Shown: piece after piece, positions 7,245 to 9,374 of the stretch
Position numbering within the stretch: the stretch's first letter is position 1
Layout: each line of letters starts with the position of its first letter
Assembly: GCA_937901165.1 (NCBI GenBank)
Contig: CALCGS010000003.1
Location: 1 to 9,374, forward strand
Length of the DNA: 9,374 bases
Source: an uncultured Alphaproteobacteria bacterium
GTDB lineage: Bacteria > Pseudomonadota > Alphaproteobacteria > Rs-D84
Direction of reading: 5' to 3'
Notes under the pieces: generated by a model
Told to the model about the DNA's origin: nothing
Database searches by the model: none
Seen by the model: the letters and a program-made list of their open reading frames with translations, nothing else
Position numbers and translations under genes: made by a program

Positions 7245-7781
7245 CTATATCGGTTTGCTTATGTAAAGACTATCTTTGATTGCAAACCTATATGGCAGTA
7301 TAGCATCTTGACCAGCAAAATCAATACCAATTCTTGGGCCAGATAATATAATTGGTTTCGTGTCCGCACTTTCTATCCATAAATTATTTTGCGATTCCAG
7401 TTTTATACCATTTTGTTTTGTATTTATATCCAGTTTTTTTGTCAGTTTCCCAGGTCCATCACAACCATCATATTCCAGCGCACGAATCAAAACAGATGCC
7501 GCAAAATTTTCTTTATCAACAACAATGTTTAACATATTATACATTCCATAACATAAATAAATATAAGTATGTCCACCGGGTAAAAACATCGCACTGTTGC
7601 GTTCTGTTTTTCGTCCACCAAATGCATGACAACCACGTTCGTTTTGCATGTATAATTCCAATTCGCAAATTCGGGCATGAATAATTGAACCGTCTGATAA
7701 CCTGCGACATAAATACGTGCCAACCAAATCATGTGCAACAGTTATTGCATCACGCGTAAAAAAATCTTCACTTAAAATCAT
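7245..7781 (-). CDS. Methylpurine-DNA glycosylase (AAG/MPG family 3-methyladenine DNA glycosylase)
   Basis: 178 residues, slightly short for the bacterial AAG family (about 190-210). It excises alkylated purines such as 3-methyladenine and hypoxanthine to begin base excision repair. Family residues are present: the ELELY motif contains the general-base Glu42 and the Tyr44 that pushes into DNA, followed by His52 (CHAFGG), KTERNSAMF, the YIYLCYGMYNMLNIV strand with Asn85, Arg100 in LIRALE, and DGPGKLTKKLDI. The C-terminal SGPRIGI matches the family end. The usual T-E-A-Y is L-E-L-Y, a conservative change. It is the first gene of a two-gene operon with the ABC exporter. The ribosome-binding site is weak (AGG 3 nt before ATG). 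Its upstream region is shared divergently with the methyltransferase cassette. Confidence 0.93.
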   Translation of the reverse strand: MILSEDFFTRDAITVAHDLVGTYLCRRLSDGSIIHARICELELYMQNERGCHAFGGRKTERNSAMFLPGGHTYIYLCYGMYNMLNIVVDKENFAASVLIRALEYDGCDGPGKLTKKLDINTKQNGIKLESQNNLWIESADTKPIILSGPRIGIDFAGQDAILPYRFAIKDSLYISKPI

Positions 7782-7822
7782 AACCTATTTTTACGACGTT
7801 AAATAAATAAAATCAATAAAAT

Positions 7823-7851
7823 TTGAAATTTGACGCGTTTTATTGTAAAAT
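7823..7851 (+). promoter_or_regulatory. Sigma70-like promoter of the structured leader and methyltransferase
   Basis: TTGAAA (7823-7828) and TAAAAT (7846-7851) are spaced by exactly 17 nt, each one mismatch from consensus. Transcription would start near 7857-7860, exactly where the first leader hairpin begins. The region 7782-7822 is AT-rich and contains no other clear site; the glycosylase promoter must lie on the other strand here but I could not fix it. Confidence 0.6.
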
Positions 7852-7857
7852 AAATAT

Positions 7858-7957
7858 TGAACCAGAAAGGGATTTCCGGTTCGGGGCCTTAGAAAAGCCT
7901 TATCAACACGGTGTGAAAGCATCGTTATATCTGATGTTTCGGTGTTTTTTTACACCG
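7858..7957 (+). ncRNA. Candidate C4/CI-like antisense RNA (5' part of the leader)
   Basis: The segment holds a hairpin AACCAGAAA/TTTCCGGTT (7860-7868 with 7873-7881, one A-C mismatch). It also has a bulged stem GAAAGCATC/GATGTTTC (7915-7923 with 7933-7940) and a CGGTGT/ACACCG pair in which ACACCG (7952-7957) can use either 7909-7914 or 7940-7945. A single-stranded TCGGGG (7881-7886) is complementary to CCCCGA at 7965-7970 and 8051-8056. In phages P4 and P1, the CI/C4 RNA is encoded at the 5' end of the leader and pairs with two downstream copies of its target sequence to shut off expression. The arrangement here fits that plan. Assignment rests on architecture and remembered family features, not on an alignment. 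Confidence 0.4.
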
Positions 7958-8055
7958 TTATCATCCCCGATTATTTGGTCGGGGTGTTGTTGGTATACAA
8001 TACGTACATACGAAAACCAACAAGGTCATCTGTTGATTGATTTTTCTAACCCCCG

Positions 8056-8082
8056 ACCGCCATATTTCCCTTGGCGGTTTTT
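8056..8082 (+). terminator. Attenuator-like hairpin ahead of the methyltransferase
   Basis: ACCGCC (8056-8061), an 11-nt loop and GGCGGT (8073-8078) form a GC-rich 6-bp stem followed by T at 8078-8082. It has the form of a short intrinsic terminator placed between promoter and gene, so it could act as an attenuator. The CCCCGA that precedes the stem competes with it through long-range pairing. Confidence 0.4.
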
Positions 8083-8110
8083 AATTTCAAAAAAATCGGG
8101 GATAAAACAA

Positions 8111-9130
8111 ATGGCAAATGACACACAGGTTTTAACGAATGCCCGCAAAGGGAAAAATGACGAATTTTATACATCATATGACGTTATTGCCAAAGAATTA
8201 AATAATTATGCAAAATATTTTCGTGGTAAAACAATTTATTGTAATTGCGATGACCATTATGGAATCGGCAAAGGAACACCAAAATCAAATTTTATAAAAT
8301 ATCTGTCTGATAATTTTGAAGCATTTGGAATCAAACGCGTTATTGCAACACATTATGAAAAAGATTCTAAATCAACAATGTATATTTTGGACAAAGATAA
8401 TACTGGCGATGGAATTGTATGCAGTGAAGATATTTTGGAACGACCATTAAATGGTGATGGCGATTTCCGCAGTCCTGAATGTATTGAATTATTAAAACAG
8501 GCAGATATTATAATAACCAACCCACCATTTTCACTGTTTCGTGAATATGTTGCACAATTGATGGAATATGGAAAAAAATTTATTATTATTGGTAATGTAA
8601 ATGCCATTACATATAAAGATTTTTTTTCATTAATAAAAGTAAATAAAGTTTGGTTAGGAATGTCAATTCATAGTGGCGACAGAGAATTTCGTGTTCCACG
8701 TGATTATCCGCTAAATGCTGTTGGATATAGAATAGATTCAGATGGGAATAAATATATTCGTGTAAAAGGTGTTCGTTGGTATACAAATTTAGATCATTCA
8801 CAACGACACGAATATATAGAAACTGGTAAAAAATATTATGGTTATGAATCAATGTATCCCAAATATGATAATTACGATGCGATAGAAGTAGGAGCAGTAA
8901 AAAATATGCCGATGGATTATAATGGTATAATGGGTGTTCCAATCACATTTCTTGATAAATACAATCCAAGTCAATTCAAATTATTAGGCATTATGAATAC
9001 AGGAGAGGAAAACAAAGGTATAAGATACGAAAACACACCACACGGACGACCAATAGTTAATGGTAAGGAATTATATTTAAGAGTTTTAATTACGGCAATA
9101 GATAACGAGGAGGTAAGTAATGGAAATTAA
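8111..9130 (+). CDS. EcoRI-family adenine-specific DNA methyltransferase
   Basis: 339 residues from the ATG at 8111. The upstream open frame to 7823 is leader, because homologous features begin at KNDEFYT (15-21), the conserved opening of this family. The cofactor-binding region reads TIYCNCDD (41-48) and the catalytic motif IV is TNPPF (136-140), the N-P-P-F signature of adenine-N6 methyltransferases. The C-terminal half has the family's GVRWYTNL (220-227) and KYDNYDAIEV (251-260). It should methylate adenine in a target sequence and protect host DNA. The 3' end overlaps the DUF262 gene by 11 nt, so they are translationally coupled parts of a restriction-modification cassette. The Shine-Dalgarno (GGGGA, 9-nt spacing) is weak and can be paired by the leader. 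Codon use drifts: ATA, AGA and GGA increase after about 8730. Confidence 0.9.
   Translation: MANDTQVLTNARKGKNDEFYTSYDVIAKELNNYAKYFRGKTIYCNCDDHYGIGKGTPKSNFIKYLSDNFEAFGIKRVIATHYEKDSKSTMYILDKDNTGDGIVCSEDILERPLNGDGDFRSPECIELLKQADIIITNPPFSLFREYVAQLMEYGKKFIIIGNVNAITYKDFFSLIKVNKVWLGMSIHSGDREFRVPRDYPLNAVGYRIDSDGNKYIRVKGVRWYTNLDHSQRHEYIETGKKYYGYESMYPKYDNYDAIEVGAVKNMPMDYNGIMGVPITFLDKYNPSQFKLLGIMNTGEENKGIRYENTPHGRPIVNGKELYLRVLITAIDNEEVSNGN
9108..9113 (+). promoter_or_regulatory. Strong ribosome-binding site for the DUF262 gene
   Basis: A perfect AGGAGG lies 6 nt before the ATG at 9120, inside the end of the methyltransferase reading frame. It fixes the start of the overlapping downstream gene and is far stronger than the site of the methyltransferase itself. 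Confidence 0.8.
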
Positions 9131-9278
9131 GTTAAAGGAAATTAAAGTTAGAGACGTAGTAGACGGATATGTCAATAATGATGAGGAGGGCGTGGTAGGA
9201 TATGGCGGTAAACTTAATATAAGACCAAAATATCAAAGAGAGTTTGTATATAAAGACAAACAAAGAGAGACATGGTAG
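9120..9278 (+). pseudogene. DUF262 (GmrSD-like) restriction protein, N-terminal fragment only
   Basis: The reading frame starts 11 nt inside the methyltransferase gene behind a perfect AGGAGG site and stops after 52 codons. Its sequence (LNIRPKYQREFVYKDKQR, residues 32-49) is the conserved N-terminal region of DUF262 proteins, which continues in family members into a DGQQR-type nucleotide-hydrolysis motif and often an HNH nuclease domain. Such proteins commonly sit next to EcoRI-family methyltransferases as the restriction partner. Here the family match ends at about codon 50, near position 9271, and a TAG follows two codons later. The DNA beyond does not continue DUF262 in any plus frame. 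The gene is therefore truncated, or this window has a chimeric end. Confidence 0.7.
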
Positions 9279-9372
9279 AAATCAAATCTACTGTGTCATC
9301 ATTTAAGAAAGAATCTGTAGCTAAATCTACAATATCATGTACCCCCTTTACAAGTACCATAAGCTCACGCCT
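9271..9372 (-). CDS. Fragment resembling a PhoU-like domain of a Na/Pi cotransporter (partial, runs off the right edge)
   Basis: The minus strand is open from the right edge to 9214. Its first 34 codons read like an amphipathic helical protein (RRELMVLVKGVHDIVDLA, then TDSFLNDDTVDLISTM). This resembles the C-terminal PhoU-like helical domain of Na/Pi-cotransporter family proteins, where the next residues would be of the EPLEEVID type. Left of 9271 the frame only runs across the DUF262 gene and is not meaningful. The 5' part lies outside the window. The match is from memory of the family and is short, so the identity is tentative; that the segment is foreign to the DUF262 gene is more certain. 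Confidence 0.35.
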
Positions 9373-9374
9373 GG

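Larger units (their letters stand above)
7858..8110 (+). promoter_or_regulatory. Structured switch-like leader upstream of the methyltransferase
   Basis: This stretch of about 250 nt contains three TCGGGG segments (7881-7886, 7979-7984, 8096-8101) and two CCCCGA segments (7965-7970, 8051-8056). Competing pairings are visible: a local hairpin 7965-7970/7979-7984; a perfect 8-nt match GGTCGGGG (7977-7984) with CCCCGACC (8051-8058); a perfect 10-nt match ATCCCCGATT (7963-7972) with AATCGGGGAT (8094-8103); and 8051-8056 with 8096-8101 enclosing the 8056-8078 hairpin. A separate 8-bp stem TTGTTGGT/ACCAACAA is at 7987-7994 and 8016-8023. The only Shine-Dalgarno-like bases for the ATG at 8111 are GGGGA at 8098-8102, so two of these pairings would hide the ribosome-binding site. 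The leader is also open in the +2 phase frame from 7823, but I do not call that a gene. Confidence 0.65.

Noticed and set aside
7940..7957. CGGTGT-TTTTTT-ACACCG as an intrinsic terminator
   Set aside because: The T residues are in the loop and no T-run follows the stem on the plus strand, so it is unlikely to terminate. It fits better as a structural element of the leader.
7823..8110. Extension of the methyltransferase by 96 residues to a start at 7823
   Set aside because: The ATG at 7822/7823 overlaps the promoter -35 box, has no ribosome-binding site, and the extension is made of hairpin-forming leader. Family similarity begins only near the ATG at 8111.
9214..9270. Leftward continuation of the minus-strand frame past 9271
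   Set aside because: This part is the exact antisense of the DUF262 coding sequence, which has a strong ribosome-binding site and family match. The open frame is chance.
1..9374. tRNA, rRNA, CRISPR arrays or insertion-sequence ends
   Set aside because: I looked for cloverleaf, direct-repeat-spacer and terminal inverted-repeat patterns and saw none. The only repeated motifs are the coding VVSRS repeats and the TCGGGG/CCCCGA leader segments.

Overview
The window looks like an AT-rich, host-associated alphaproteobacterium, probably an uncultured gut lineage. This is an inference from three things: exported proteins with N-terminal Arg/Ser/Asn-rich 'VVSR(S/N)' repeats followed by a cysteine cluster ending in RCSC, an L27 without the Firmicutes-type N-terminal extension, and promoters with a TTGACT -35 box. 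I cannot name the species.

Layout, left to right. Positions 22-7781 are all on the minus strand. A cysteine-containing exported protein (22-1683) carries an unexpected C-terminal GNAT acetyltransferase segment. The ribosomal pair rplU-rpmA (2358-1776) has its own promoter and terminator. A large exported paralogue of the first protein (4692-2521) follows, then a small exported protein with a GLG1-like cysteine repeat and a charged helical tail (5377-4865). Last is a two-gene operon: a methylpurine-DNA glycosylase (7781-7245) and an MsbA-type ABC exporter (7223-5451). Intrinsic terminators follow rpmA, the large exported protein and the small exported protein.

The plus strand from about 7823 is different. 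A sigma70-like promoter drives a roughly 250-nt, strongly structured leader. The leader has three TCGGGG and two CCCCGA segments that can pair in mutually exclusive ways, including a perfect 10-nt pairing over the probable ribosome-binding site of the next gene. That gene is an EcoRI-family adenine DNA methyltransferase (8111-9130). It overlaps the start of a DUF262 (GmrSD-like) restriction protein that stops after 52 codons. The leader resembles the C4/CI antisense-RNA region of P4-like and P1-like phages, so this side is probably a mobile restriction-modification cassette.

Both ends look chimeric. At the left, the exported protein switches at about position 387 into a GNAT domain with different codon use. 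At the right, the DUF262 frame breaks at about 9271, and the last ~100 bases read on the minus strand like a piece of a Na/Pi-cotransporter PhoU-like domain. Assembly artefact and true recombination cannot be told apart from the sequence alone.
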